Shown here piece by piece: positions 27,002 to 35,764 of a stretch of 64,000 nucleotides of DNA. The stretch's first letter is position 1. Each line of letters starts with the position of its first letter. The notes under the pieces are model-generated. The model made no database searches and was not told where the DNA came from. It saw only the letters and a program-made list of their open reading frames with translations. This DNA comes from Kineosporia rhizophila (GTDB lineage Bacteria; Actinomycetota; Actinomycetes; Actinomycetales; Kineosporiaceae), in NCBI RefSeq assembly GCF_021277265.1, contig NZ_JAJSOH010000004.1, forward strand, positions 62,001-126,000. Reading direction: 5' to 3'. The position numbers were made by a program, and so were the translations under genes.

Positions 27002-28069
27002 GTGAGTTCCAAGCGCGTTTTTTCATTGGTAGCCCTGCTGTTGGTGGTCGTCGTGGCGGTCGGCGCCGGCGTCTACGTCGTGTTGCGGCCGACCGAGGCC
27101 GAGCCTACGAGTGCGCCGATCACGAGTGAGCCCGCGCCCACCGCCACCGGGGTGGAGAAGGGCGTGAAAGTCGGCGTCTTCCGCAGCACCTCGCCGGAGG
27201 ACGTGCAGGAGTTCGGCGACTGGCTGGGCCGGGACGTCGACTACGTGGTCGACTTCTCGCTGCGCTCCACCTGGAAGGAGATCGCCAACCCCTACGACCA
27301 GCTCAAGGCCTGGCAGAAGCACGACTACCGGATCGTCTACGGCCTGGCCATGCTGCCCGAGGCCAAGCACCTGAAGGTGAGCCTGGCCGCCGGGGCCGAC
27401 GGGGACTACAACCGCTACTACCGCCGGCTCGCCCGGAACCTGGTCGAGTACGGCCAGGAGGACGCGATCCTGCGCCTGGGCTGGGAGTTCAACCTGGGGG
27501 CCTGGCGCTGGCACCCGGACGACCGGGAGGACTTCATCGGTTACTGGCGCCAGGTGGTCAAGACCATGCGTGCCGTGCCCGGGGCCGAGAACCTGCAGTT
27601 CGACTGGAATGTCAGCAGCGGCGGGAACAACTACAACAGTGCGGTCTTCTACCCGGGTGACGCCTACGTGGACTACGTGGGGGCCGACGTCTACGACATC
27701 TCCTGGGCCGACGGCACCTATCCGTACCCGGCCGACTGCGACGCGGACTGCCGCCTGCAGCACCAGAAGAAGGCCTGGGACGACGTGTACAACGCCCAGT
27801 TCGGCCTGAAGCACTGGTCCCGGTTCGCCGCGGAACACGGAAAGCCGCTGACGCTGCCGGAGTGGGGGTTGTGGGACCGCACGGTGACCGACGGGCACGG
27901 CGGCGGCGACAACCCGTACTTCATCGAGCGGATGCACGAGTTCATCGACGATCCACTGAACAACGTGGCCTACCAGGCGTACTTCCAGTTCGACGTGGGT
28001 GACAACGGCAACCACATGCTCACCGACATGCCGCAGTCGCAGGACCGGTTCCTCGAACTGTTCGGGTAG
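27002..28069 (+). CDS. Membrane-anchored GH26-like glycoside hydrolase, copy 1
   Basis: A 355-residue protein with an N-terminal membrane anchor (residues 5-28) and an external domain. The domain carries LRLGWEFN near residue 158 and LPEWGLW near 285, the positions expected for acid/base and nucleophile glutamates of a clan A fold such as GH26. The substrate, perhaps a cell-surface or environmental polysaccharide, is unknown. A CDADC pair may form a disulphide. The GTG lies three bases after the pentapeptide-repeat stop, so malQ, that gene and this one may form one operon. A closely similar paralogue lies at 34607-35677. Confidence 0.8.
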   Translation: MSSKRVFSLVALLLVVVVAVGAGVYVVLRPTEAEPTSAPITSEPAPTATGVEKGVKVGVFRSTSPEDVQEFGDWLGRDVDYVVDFSLRSTWKEIANPYDQLKAWQKHDYRIVYGLAMLPEAKHLKVSLAAGADGDYNRYYRRLARNLVEYGQEDAILRLGWEFNLGAWRWHPDDREDFIGYWRQVVKTMRAVPGAENLQFDWNVSSGGNNYNSAVFYPGDAYVDYVGADVYDISWADGTYPYPADCDADCRLQHQKKAWDDVYNAQFGLKHWSRFAAEHGKPLTLPEWGLWDRTVTDGHGGGDNPYFIERMHEFIDDPLNNVAYQAYFQFDVGDNGNHMLTDMPQSQDRFLELFG

Positions 28070-28082
28070 CCGACCAGAACCG

Positions 28083-28126
28083 AACTGGGGACGTCCGTGG
28101 CCGGCCGGCCACGGACGTCCCCAGTT
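28083..28126. terminator. 44-bp perfect palindrome, bidirectional terminator
   Basis: Two 22-bp arms (28083-28104 and 28105-28126) are exact reverse complements with no spacer. It sits between the convergent GH26-like and pepN genes. No strong T tract follows on either side, but the position and symmetry fit a two-way terminator. Confidence 0.85.
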
Positions 28127-28151
28127 GGTGCAGTGGGCTTTACAACGCTTT

Positions 28152-30704
28152 TCAGCCCTGCAGGTCACGCTCCTGCGCTCGCCCGGCGCGCTCCACCGCG
28201 TCGCGGCCCTCGACCACCAGCCGGCGCAGCGCCGGCTCGGCCTCCGAGGCGTCCAGCCACTCCTGGGTAGCGGCCAGGACGTGGTTCACCGGCTGCGCCG
28301 AGGGGTACAGCCCGGTCGCGATCTGGGCCGCCATCTCGCTCGTGCGCTCGGCGTAGACCTTGGTGAGCGCCGCGAAGTACGGTGCCACGTAGGGCGCCAG
28401 CAGCGAGCGGTCGTGCACCCGGTTGAAGCCGCCGATCACGGCCTGCTGCACCGTGTTCGGCAGGTCGCCGTCCTCCACCACGCTCTTGAACGCGGCCGCC
28501 TTGGCCTCCGGCGTGGGCACCGCGGCGCGGGCCGCCGCAGCGTGCACCCGGCCGGTGGCCGTGTCGTCCCGGGCCAGCTCGGCGTCGATCTCCGCCTCAC
28601 CGGCCACCGCGCCGGCCACCAGGGCGATCAGCAGGCTCCAGCGCATCTCGGTGTCCACGGCCAGCCCGTCGATGCTCAGCTCACCGGACAGCAGGGCCCG
28701 GATCGAGGCCAGCTGCTCCGGCGTGCTCGCGTGCGCGGCGAACGAGCGGGCCAGCAGCAACTGCGTGTCGCTGCCCGGCTCGGCCGTCTTCAGCAGGGCG
28801 AACAGCTTCTCGGCGGCCGCCGCCGTGGTCGCCTCGCGGAACTCCGGGGCGACGTACGACTCCAGCGTGGCCGAGAGCTGGCGCAGCAGGGTCTGGGCCA
28901 CGCTCGGGTCGTCGACCGAGGCGATGTTGGCCAGCACCAGGTCGGCGAACGAGCGGGCGGGCAGCTCCGCGTCGCGGGTCATGTCCCAGGCCGCGCCCCA
29001 GATCAGGGTGCGGGCCAGGGAGTCCTCGAAGTGGGCCAGGTGCCCGGTGGCGGTGTCCAGCGACCCGGCGTCGAGCCGGATCTTGGTGTACGCCAGGTCC
29101 TCGTCGTTGATCAGGATCAGGTCCGGCCGGGCCGAGCCGACCAGCTGCGGCACCTCGGTGAGTGCACCGGTGACGTCCAGCTCGATCCGGGTGGTGCGGC
29201 GCAGCTTGCCCTCGACCACGTCGTAGCCACCGACCACGAGCCGGTGCGGACGCAGGTGCGGGTACTCCGCGGTGGCCTCCTGGGCGATGGCGAAGCGGGT
29301 GATCACCCGGTCCTCGCCGGTCTCGATCACCGGGCGCAGGGTGTTCACCCCGGCGGTCTGCAGCCAGGCCTTGGACCAGCTGTCCAGGTCGCGGCCGCTG
29401 GTCTCCTCGAGGTGCCCGAGCAGGTCCTTCAGCGTGGTGTTGCCCCAGGCGTGGGTCTTGAAGTACTTGCGCAGCCCGGCGTCGAAGTCCTCCTGGCCGA
29501 CCCAGTGCACCAGCTGCTTGAGCACCGAGGCGCCCTTGGCGTAGGTGATCCCGTCGAAGTTGACCTCCACGTCCTCGAGGTCGCGCATGTCGGCCACGAT
29601 CGGGTGCGTGGAGCTGAGCTGGTCCTGGCGGTAGGCCCAGGACTTCTCGGCGCTGCTGAAAGTGGTCCAGGAGGTGGCCCACTCGGTGGCCTCGGCCTGG
29701 CAGCGGGTGCTGGCGTACTCGGCGAACGACTCGTTCAGCCACAGGTCGTCCCACCAGCGCAAGGTGACCAGGTCACCGAACCACATGTGGGCCAGCTCGT
29801 GCAGGATGGTCAGCGCGCGGCGCTCGATCAGGGCCTGCGGCACCCGCGAGCGGAACACGTAGACCTCGGTGATGGTCACCGCGCCCGCGTTCTCCATCGC
29901 CCCGGCGTTGAACTCGGGGACGAAGAGCTGGTCGTACTTGGGGAACGGGTAGTCGCAGTCGAAGGTCTCCTCGAACCAGGCGAACCCGGCCTTGGTGATC
30001 GCGATGACGTTGTCCGCGTCGAGGTGCTCGGCCAGCGACTTACGGCAGAACACGCCCAGTGGGATGGTGCGGCCGTCGCGCACGGTCAGCTCGTCGGTGA
30101 CGCGGTGGTAGGGCCCGGCCACCAGGGCGGTGACGTAGGGGCTCATCAGCTCGGTGGGGGCGAACCGCCACACCGAGGTGCCCTCGCCCGCGGGTTCCGG
30201 CTCGACCGCGGAGGCCACCGTGACGACCTGCCAGTGGCTGGGCGCCTGCACCGTCCAGGTGTAGGTGGCCTTGAGGTCGGGCTGGTCGAAGCAGGCGAAA
30301 ACCCGCCGGGCGTCGGCCACCTCGAACTGGGTGTAGAGGTAGGTCTCGCCGTCGACCGGGTCGACGAAGCGGTGCAGGCCCTCACCGGTCTGCATGTACT
30401 CGGCGTCGGCGACCACGCGCAGTTCGTTCGCACCGGCGGTCACACCCGGCAGCGCGATGCGCGCGGTGCTGACCACCTCGGCGACGTCGAGCGGGTTCCC
30501 GTTCAGCACGACCTCGTGCACCGTGGGGGCGATCAGGTCGATGAACAGGCCCGGGGCCTCGTCGGTGGCGGTGAACCGCACCGTGGTGACGGAGCGGAAG
30601 GTCTCGGCGCCGGTGGTCAGGTCCAGATCGATGTCATACGACTGCACCGTGAACGCGGCGGCGCGGGCGGCCGCCTCGTCCCGGGTCAGGTTCGTACCGG
30701 GCAC
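28152..30704 (-). CDS. pepN: Aminopeptidase N PepN (M1)
   Basis: An 850-residue cytoplasmic zinc aminopeptidase that removes N-terminal residues from peptides. GAMENAG near residue 266 binds the substrate amino group. HELAHMWFGD near 301 plus WLNESFAEY supply the zinc ligands and catalytic Glu. The C-terminal ERAP1-like helical domain is complete. Length matches actinobacterial PepN. The GTG at 30704 has GAGGAGG five bases upstream. Confidence 0.95.
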   Translation of the reverse strand: MPGTNLTRDEAAARAAAFTVQSYDIDLDLTTGAETFRSVTTVRFTATDEAPGLFIDLIAPTVHEVVLNGNPLDVAEVVSTARIALPGVTAGANELRVVADAEYMQTGEGLHRFVDPVDGETYLYTQFEVADARRVFACFDQPDLKATYTWTVQAPSHWQVVTVASAVEPEPAGEGTSVWRFAPTELMSPYVTALVAGPYHRVTDELTVRDGRTIPLGVFCRKSLAEHLDADNVIAITKAGFAWFEETFDCDYPFPKYDQLFVPEFNAGAMENAGAVTITEVYVFRSRVPQALIERRALTILHELAHMWFGDLVTLRWWDDLWLNESFAEYASTRCQAEATEWATSWTTFSSAEKSWAYRQDQLSSTHPIVADMRDLEDVEVNFDGITYAKGASVLKQLVHWVGQEDFDAGLRKYFKTHAWGNTTLKDLLGHLEETSGRDLDSWSKAWLQTAGVNTLRPVIETGEDRVITRFAIAQEATAEYPHLRPHRLVVGGYDVVEGKLRRTTRIELDVTGALTEVPQLVGSARPDLILINDEDLAYTKIRLDAGSLDTATGHLAHFEDSLARTLIWGAAWDMTRDAELPARSFADLVLANIASVDDPSVAQTLLRQLSATLESYVAPEFREATTAAAAEKLFALLKTAEPGSDTQLLLARSFAAHASTPEQLASIRALLSGELSIDGLAVDTEMRWSLLIALVAGAVAGEAEIDAELARDDTATGRVHAAAARAAVPTPEAKAAAFKSVVEDGDLPNTVQQAVIGGFNRVHDRSLLAPYVAPYFAALTKVYAERTSEMAAQIATGLYPSAQPVNHVLAATQEWLDASEAEPALRRLVVEGRDAVERAGRAQERDLQG

Positions 30705-30850
30705 AGGGTCCTCCTCGGTCGGATTTTGCTCAAGCCGGATCCTCTCACCCGGGACCCCGGGGCGCTGCGCGGGTGTGCGGGGATGAGATCGGGCACCGGG
30801 CGCGTTGTAGCCGCCTGACTACAGCCCTTCGCGTCGAGGAGCCCTTTGCG

Positions 30851-31465
30851 ATGACCGAACGCAGCACCGCCGACTTCTGGTTCGACCCGCTCTGCCCGTT
30901 CGCGTGGGCCACCTCGCGCTGGATCCTCGAGGTGGGCAAGGTCCGCCCGGTCGACGTGAACTGGCACGTGATGAGCCTTTCGGTGCTGAACGAGGGCAAG
31001 GACGACCTGCCGCAGGTCTACCGCGACCTGATGGACCGGGGCTGGGGCCCGGTGCGGGTGATCATCGCCGCCCGTGAGCTGCACGGCGAGAAGTACGTGA
31101 AGGCGCTGTACGACGCGATGGGTGCGCAGATCCACTACAAGAAGGAGGAGGACTACTCCGTAGTGATCTCCACCGCGCTGGCCGAGGTGGGCCTGCCCGC
31201 CGAGCTGGCCCGGTTCGCCGACAGCGACGAGTACGACGAGCAGTTGCGGGCCAGCCACGCCGAGGGCATCACCAAGGTGGGGCAGGACGTCGGCACCCCG
31301 GTGGTGGCGTTCAACGGCACCGCCTTCTTCGGGCCGGTGATCACCCGGGTGCCCACCGGCGAGGAGGCCGGCAAGCTCTGGGACGGCACCCTGCTGGTCG
31401 CCTCCAACCCCTACTTCTTCGAGCTCAAGCGCACCCGGACGGAATCTCCGCAGTTCGACGTCTGA
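30851..31465 (+). CDS. Rv2466c-like mycothiol-dependent nitroreductase/DsbA-fold protein, single-cysteine form
   Basis: A 204-residue thioredoxin/DsbA-fold protein resembling M. tuberculosis Rv2466c, a mycothiol-dependent oxidoreductase that activates nitro drugs. The N-terminus DFWFDPLCPFAWATSRWI aligns with the family active site, but the usual CPWC has become CPFA, so the second cysteine is missing. VGTPVVAFNGTAFFGPVI holds the cis-proline. It may act by a monothiol mechanism. ATG 30851 has GAGGAG nine bases upstream. It is divergent from pepN and followed by a hairpin and rpiB. Confidence 0.85.
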   Translation: MTERSTADFWFDPLCPFAWATSRWILEVGKVRPVDVNWHVMSLSVLNEGKDDLPQVYRDLMDRGWGPVRVIIAARELHGEKYVKALYDAMGAQIHYKKEEDYSVVISTALAEVGLPAELARFADSDEYDEQLRASHAEGITKVGQDVGTPVVAFNGTAFFGPVITRVPTGEEAGKLWDGTLLVASNPYFFELKRTRTESPQFDV

Positions 31466-31480
31466 GCCTTCGGCCAGTCC

Positions 31481-31508
31481 GGCACTCCTGCCCCCGGGCG
31501 GGAGTGCC
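31481..31508 (+). terminator. Hairpin between the Rv2466c-like gene and rpiB
   Basis: Arms of 13 bp (31481-31493, 31496-31508) with one G-U pair and a 2-base loop. It ends 12 bases before the rpiB start codon and abuts the candidate rpiB -10. Confidence 0.65.
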
Positions 31509-31513
31509 AGACT
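31508..31513 (+). promoter_or_regulatory. Candidate -10 of rpiB (leaderless)
   Basis: CAGACT, seven bases, ATG at 31521. Weaker than the TANNNT sites elsewhere. Confidence 0.3.
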
Positions 31514-31520
31514 GTTCCTC

Positions 31521-32009
31521 ATGCGCGTGCACCTGGGATCCGACCATGCGGGTCTGGAACTGAAGCAGCATCTGGCCAAGCACCTCACCGAGGCCGGTCA
31601 CGAGATCGTCGACCACGGGCCGCACCAGTACGACCCGGAGGACGACTACCCCCCGTTCTGCCTGCGGGCGGCCGAGGCGGTGGCGGCCGAGCCGGGCACC
31701 CTGTGCGTCGTCGTCGGCGGCTCCGGCAACGGTGAGCAGATCGCGGCGAACAAGGTCAAGGGAGTCCGGGCCGCCCTGGCCTGGAGCCTGGAGACCGCCA
31801 AGCTGGGCCGTCAGCACAACGACGCCAACGTGATCGCGGTCGGCGGCCGGATGCACTCCCTCGAGGAGGCCACCGGGTTCGTCGAGGCGTTCCTGGCCGA
31901 GCCGTTCAGCGGCAACCCGCGGCACGCCCGCCGGATCGACCAGCTCAGCTCGTACGAGACCACCGGCGTCCTGCCGCCCCTGCCCGAGTCCGAGACCGGC
32001 GCCCAGTAG
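31521..32009 (+). CDS. rpiB: Ribose-5-phosphate isomerase B
   Basis: A 162-residue enzyme of the RpiB/LacAB fold that interconverts ribose-5-phosphate and ribulose-5-phosphate. LGSDHAGLELK at the N-terminus and GGSGNGEQIAANK near residue 75 are diagnostic. As in the mycobacterial enzymes, the catalytic position in that loop is a Glu (GNGEQ) rather than the Cys of other bacteria. ARRIDQLSSYE closes the conserved core. No ribosome binding site is placed correctly, which supports leaderless expression. Confidence 0.94.
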   Translation: MRVHLGSDHAGLELKQHLAKHLTEAGHEIVDHGPHQYDPEDDYPPFCLRAAEAVAAEPGTLCVVVGGSGNGEQIAANKVKGVRAALAWSLETAKLGRQHNDANVIAVGGRMHSLEEATGFVEAFLAEPFSGNPRHARRIDQLSSYETTGVLPPLPESETGAQ

Positions 32010-32027
32010 GGCCGACACCCAGTAGGC
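31996..32027. repeat. 2 x 16-bp tandem repeat across the rpiB stop
   Basis: CCGGCGCCCAGTAGGG followed directly by CCGACACCCAGTAGGC (13 of 16 identical). The rpiB TAG (32007-32009) is in the first copy and is duplicated in the second. Confidence 0.88.
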
Positions 32028-32103
32028 CAGTACTACCCGAAACGCCCACTGGGCCTCAGACACCTCACGATTACTCATCGTGGTCAAGTGGTTACAGTGT
32101 GGC

Positions 32104-32109
32104 TAGGAT
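32104..32109 (+). promoter_or_regulatory. Promoter of the PP2C gene (leaderless)
   Basis: TAGGAT, six bases, ATG at 32116. TGGTCA at 32081-32086 with 17-bp spacing could be the -35. Confidence 0.5.
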
Positions 32110-32115
32110 CGGGGC

Positions 32116-33396
32116 ATGGTCACGCTGAACCACGGCTCGTCCCGGCTGCCCGGGCCCAGGTCACCACGGCCTGGTGTCCCGGCACCCGGGCGCCCGGCCA
32201 AAGGTCCGGGCAGAAGTCCGGGTAAAGGGCCCGTTCGCATTCCCGCACCGCGGCGGTCGGCGATGACCTCCACCGCGCGACCGGGCGACCTGGGCCGCCG
32301 GGCCCGTCGCGTCGCCTCCTCCACCCGTCGCTGGGTCGACGAGGGCAGCTACCCCGGCCCGGGCCGGATCTGGCTGAACGTCGTCGCCGCCCTGGGCTTC
32401 GCCCTGGTCGCCCAGCACGCCCCGGTCCTGCTGCCGGCCGCCTGCGTCGGGCTCTTCCTGATCCTCGGCTCGGCCGTGGTGCGCCCGCGTCACCTGGTAC
32501 GGGATGCCGCGCTGATCGGGGTGGTGGTCACCGTCGTGCTGGCCCTCACCGGTCAGCAGTTCTGGTCGCTGGTGCCGGTCACCGGCGTCTCACTGGGCGC
32601 CGTCCTGCTCGGCTGGATCCAGCGTCGCGAGCGCGACGCCGCCGACTCCGGCCTGCGCGACGCCTCCACCGCCGACGCGGTCCTGATCGATCTGCGCAAC
32701 GAGATGCTGATCCGGTCGGTCAGCCCCCGACTGCCCGAGGGCTGGCGGTTCGACACCGATCTGCGCCCGGCCTACGGCGACTCCTTCAGCGGCGACTTCC
32801 TGCTCACCGCTCAGCCCCGGCCCGACCGGCTGGAGGTGGTGCTGGTCGACGTCTCCGGCAACGGCTACCAGGCCGGCGCCCGGGCCCTGCTGCTGGCCGG
32901 GGCGATGGGCGCCCTGCTCGACGCCGTGCCGGCCGCCGGCTTCCTGGCCGCGGCCAACCAGCACGTGGTGCGCCTGGGCACCCAGTTCGGCACCGAGGAG
33001 GCTTTTGCCACCGCGGTTCACGTCAGTGTCGACCTGACCACCGGGCTGTTCTCGGTGAGCGGGGCCGGCCATCCGCCGGTCGCGCACTACCACGCCGGAT
33101 CGGGTCGGTGGGAGGTGCTGGACGGCGAACAGGGGCCTGCGCTGGGGGTGATCGAGGATGCGGTCTACCCGGCGGTCACCGGACGGCTGCAACGCGGTGA
33201 CGCCCTGATGCTCTTCACCGACGGCCTGGTGGAGAGTCGTGGGGTCGACGTCGGGCGGGGCATCGACCGACTGGTGGGACGGGCCGATCCGCTGATCGCG
33301 CGCGGGGTGGAGGGCGCCGCCGCCCACATCACCGGAGCGATCCGCACCGAGGAGGGCGACGACCGCGCACTGGTGATCCTGCGGCGCGGTTTCTGA
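32116..33396 (+). CDS. Membrane-anchored PP2C/SpoIIE-family protein phosphatase
   Basis: A 426-residue protein. A basic, Pro/Gly-rich cytoplasmic leader (residues 1-75) is followed by three or four membrane helices (about 85-160). A SpoIIE/RsbU-type PP2C domain follows, with GDFLLT, VLVDVSGNGYQAGARA near residue 247, GHPPVAHY and LFTDGLVESR. Metal-binding aspartates are at the expected places. Such proteins dephosphorylate anti-sigma-factor antagonists and act in stress or developmental signalling. No partner kinase or antagonist gene is adjacent. An internal ATG at 32263 would drop part of the basic leader. Confidence 0.88.
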   Translation: MVTLNHGSSRLPGPRSPRPGVPAPGRPAKGPGRSPGKGPVRIPAPRRSAMTSTARPGDLGRRARRVASSTRRWVDEGSYPGPGRIWLNVVAALGFALVAQHAPVLLPAACVGLFLILGSAVVRPRHLVRDAALIGVVVTVVLALTGQQFWSLVPVTGVSLGAVLLGWIQRRERDAADSGLRDASTADAVLIDLRNEMLIRSVSPRLPEGWRFDTDLRPAYGDSFSGDFLLTAQPRPDRLEVVLVDVSGNGYQAGARALLLAGAMGALLDAVPAAGFLAAANQHVVRLGTQFGTEEAFATAVHVSVDLTTGLFSVSGAGHPPVAHYHAGSGRWEVLDGEQGPALGVIEDAVYPAVTGRLQRGDALMLFTDGLVESRGVDVGRGIDRLVGRADPLIARGVEGAAAHITGAIRTEEGDDRALVILRRGF

Positions 33397-33469
33397 TAAC
33401 TGCTCCGTTCGGGGCGGGGCTACTCGGGCGTCACTCAAGCGGGGGTCAGATCGGGTCGAGCAAAGGGGT

Positions 33470-34606
33470 GTGCTGACCCGACGCAACCCTCGCGCCCTGT
33501 TCCTCGGCTTCACGGTCGCCGCAGCATCCGCCGTATCCGCTGCGCTGCTGGCGCTTCCGTCGCACGCCGACGTGGCCGCGAGGCCGGCGGCGGAGCGGGC
33601 GGGCAGCAAGGTGCTGGGGCAGACCATCCTGGTCGCACCCGAGGGGCACGACGGCACCACCCGGCTCGCCTCGTCGCACAAACCGCTGGCCACCATCACC
33701 AAGGCGATCAAACTGGCCGAGCCCGGTGACACCATCCTGGTGAAGGGCGGCACCTACGTGGGGGCGGCCGGCTACGGGGCCCGGCCCGGACGGGCCGGGG
33801 CGCCGATCCGGCTGCAGGCCGCGCCGGGTGAGCGCGTGCTGCTGAAGGGCACGCTGCAGCTCGAGAACGCCGACTACTGGAAGGTCTCGGGCATCAACGT
33901 GACCCACAACCCGGCCGGTGGGCGCAAGGAGTTCCTGGTCAAGTTCGACGGCGGCACCGGCTGGGAGTTCGTCGACGCCGAGGTCTGGGGCTCCGTCGGG
34001 GTCTCCAACATCATGGTCAGTTCCTCGGTGAAGAACGGGATGCCCCGCGCCTACCGGATCGCCGACAACTGCATCCACGACAACGACGCGGTCGGCGGCG
34101 CGTTCATGAACTTCCACAACATCTACCTGATGCCGGGTTACAACTCCGGCCCGGGCGTGATCGAGCGGAACATCATCTTCAACTCCGAGAACGGGGCCGC
34201 GGTGAAGGCGGCCGGCCCGACCGCGGCCACCGGGGCGGCCGACGTGAAGATCCGCCGCAACACCATCGCCCGCTCGGCGGCCGGCGTGATCGTGGGATAC
34301 GCCAGCCGCCGGGTCGAGGTCCGCAACAACCTGATTGCCCAGCAGGTGGTGCGGGCCCCGGCCGGGGCCCAGTACGTGAAGAACTACGACGCCGCGGTGA
34401 TCGGCAACCACGTCAGCGGTTCCGGGAACAAGGTGGTCAGCACCGCTCTGTCCGGCTTCCCGAAGCTGATCAACAACACCCGGGACAGCAGTGCGCCGGT
34501 GAAGGGGGCGCTGACCAAGCGGATCCGGCCGGCCTACCGGTCGACCATCTCCTGCTCGGGGTACAAGGCCAGCCGGACGGTCGCCGGCTACGGCCGGTTC
34601 AGTTGA
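33470..34606 (+). CDS. Secreted right-handed beta-helix protein
   Basis: A 378-residue protein with a signal peptide (basic start, hydrophobic core to residue 30, then LPSHADVA). The mature part matches parallel beta-helix/DUF1565-type carbohydrate-active proteins. It opens QTILVAPEGHDGTT...PLATITKAIKLAEPGDTILVK in pieces, with repeated Asn-ladder segments such as IADNCIHDN, VIERNIIFN, IRRNTIA and VRNNLIA. Polysaccharide lyases and related enzymes use this fold, but the catalytic residues are not obvious. The GTG start has AAAGGGG too close to be ideal. Its stop codon abuts that of the convergent GH26-like gene. Confidence 0.8.
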   Translation: MLTRRNPRALFLGFTVAAASAVSAALLALPSHADVAARPAAERAGSKVLGQTILVAPEGHDGTTRLASSHKPLATITKAIKLAEPGDTILVKGGTYVGAAGYGARPGRAGAPIRLQAAPGERVLLKGTLQLENADYWKVSGINVTHNPAGGRKEFLVKFDGGTGWEFVDAEVWGSVGVSNIMVSSSVKNGMPRAYRIADNCIHDNDAVGGAFMNFHNIYLMPGYNSGPGVIERNIIFNSENGAAVKAAGPTAATGAADVKIRRNTIARSAAGVIVGYASRRVEVRNNLIAQQVVRAPAGAQYVKNYDAAVIGNHVSGSGNKVVSTALSGFPKLINNTRDSSAPVKGALTKRIRPAYRSTISCSGYKASRTVAGYGRFS

Positions 34607-35677
34607 CTAGCCGAACAACTTCTTGAACCGCTTACCCGAGTTCTTCATCGCCGAGAGCCGGTGGTCGCCGCTGGGTGCGCTGAACTCGAAGTAGGCGTGG
34701 TAGGCAACCTTGTTCTTCGGGTTGTTGATGAACTTGTGCATCTGGGTGACGTAGTACGGGTTGTCGGCGCCGCCGTGACCGTCCTTGCGCTTCCAGACGC
34801 CCCACTCCGGCAGGGCCATCGGCCGGCCCTTGCGCCGCGCGAAGTCCGCCCAGAAGTTCAGGCCGTACTGCTGGCCGGTGACCAGTTTCCAGGCCTTCTT
34901 CTGCTGCTTCAGGCGGCAGGCCTTCCCGCAGTTCTTCGGGTACGGGTAGTGCGGCCAGGAGATGTCGTAGATGTCGACGCCGATGTAGTCCACCCACTTG
35001 TTGCCCGGGTAGTACTTGGTCGGGTCGAAGTTCGGCTTGCTCTGGTTGCCGTTGTTGACGTTCCAGTCGAACTGCAGCCCGGACGCGCCCGGCACCGAGC
35101 GCATGGTCTTGACGATCTTGCGCCAGTAGGTGACGAACTGCTTCTGGTTGGTCGGGTGCCAGCGGTACGAGGGGTGGTTGAACTCCCAGCCCAGACGCAG
35201 GATGGCGTCACCCTGGCCGTGTTTCACCAGGTTCTTGGCGAGCTCCCGGTAGTGCTTGTTGTACTTGCCCTTGGCACCCTTGGCGATCGTGGACTTGTCG
35301 CCCTTGCCGATCGGCAGCATGGCCACGCCGTAGACCATCCGGTAGGGCGAACCCTCCCAGGTGCTCAGCATCCACTCCGGGTCGGCGATCTCCTTCCAGG
35401 TGGTGCGGGTGGAGTAGTCGACCGCGTAGTGCACGTCCCGGCCGAGCCAGTCGCCGAACTGGTCGACCTCCCAGGGCGAGGTGCCCCGGAAGACACCGAT
35501 CTTCACCTTCCGCTCCACACCTTTCGCGCCGGCGGCGGCCGCGCTGGGGGTAGCGGTGGTCTTGGCCTCGCCCGTTCCCAGGGCGTAGGCGGAACCTCCG
35601 ATGGCCAGGACCACGGCCAGTACTGCGGCTATCAGGGGGAGTCGGCGGGCAGGCGTCAGAGCGCGGGGCGTCGGCAC
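34607..35677 (-). CDS. Membrane-anchored or secreted GH26-like glycoside hydrolase, copy 2
   Basis: A 356-residue paralogue of the protein encoded at 27002-28069. It has an N-terminal hydrophobic segment (residues 13-32) and the same core: VGVFRGTSPWEV at the start of the domain in the form IGVFRGTSPWEVDQFGDWLG, LRLGWEFN near 160 and LPEWGVW near 290. The putative catalytic glutamates are conserved in both copies. The sequence is more lysine-rich than copy 1. It converges on the beta-helix gene with no bases between the stops, so the pair may serve the same extracellular polysaccharide. GTG 35677 lies seven bases after TACAGT. Confidence 0.8.
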   Translation of the reverse strand: MPTPRALTPARRLPLIAAVLAVVLAIGGSAYALGTGEAKTTATPSAAAAGAKGVERKVKIGVFRGTSPWEVDQFGDWLGRDVHYAVDYSTRTTWKEIADPEWMLSTWEGSPYRMVYGVAMLPIGKGDKSTIAKGAKGKYNKHYRELAKNLVKHGQGDAILRLGWEFNHPSYRWHPTNQKQFVTYWRKIVKTMRSVPGASGLQFDWNVNNGNQSKPNFDPTKYYPGNKWVDYIGVDIYDISWPHYPYPKNCGKACRLKQQKKAWKLVTGQQYGLNFWADFARRKGRPMALPEWGVWKRKDGHGGADNPYYVTQMHKFINNPKNKVAYHAYFEFSAPSGDHRLSAMKNSGKRFKKLFG

Positions 35678-35684
35678 GGAAGGG

Positions 35685-35690
35685 ACTGTA
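35685..35690 (-). promoter_or_regulatory. -10 hexamer of GH26-like copy 2 (leaderless)
   Basis: TACAGT on the minus strand, seven bases, GTG at 35677. Confidence 0.45.
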
Positions 35691-35764
35691 GTGGTTCAAA
35701 GTTCACTGTGTCCGATTCGCAGGAAAAGTTCCCCCGTCTGTCACTACCCGTCACGGTCCGTGGA

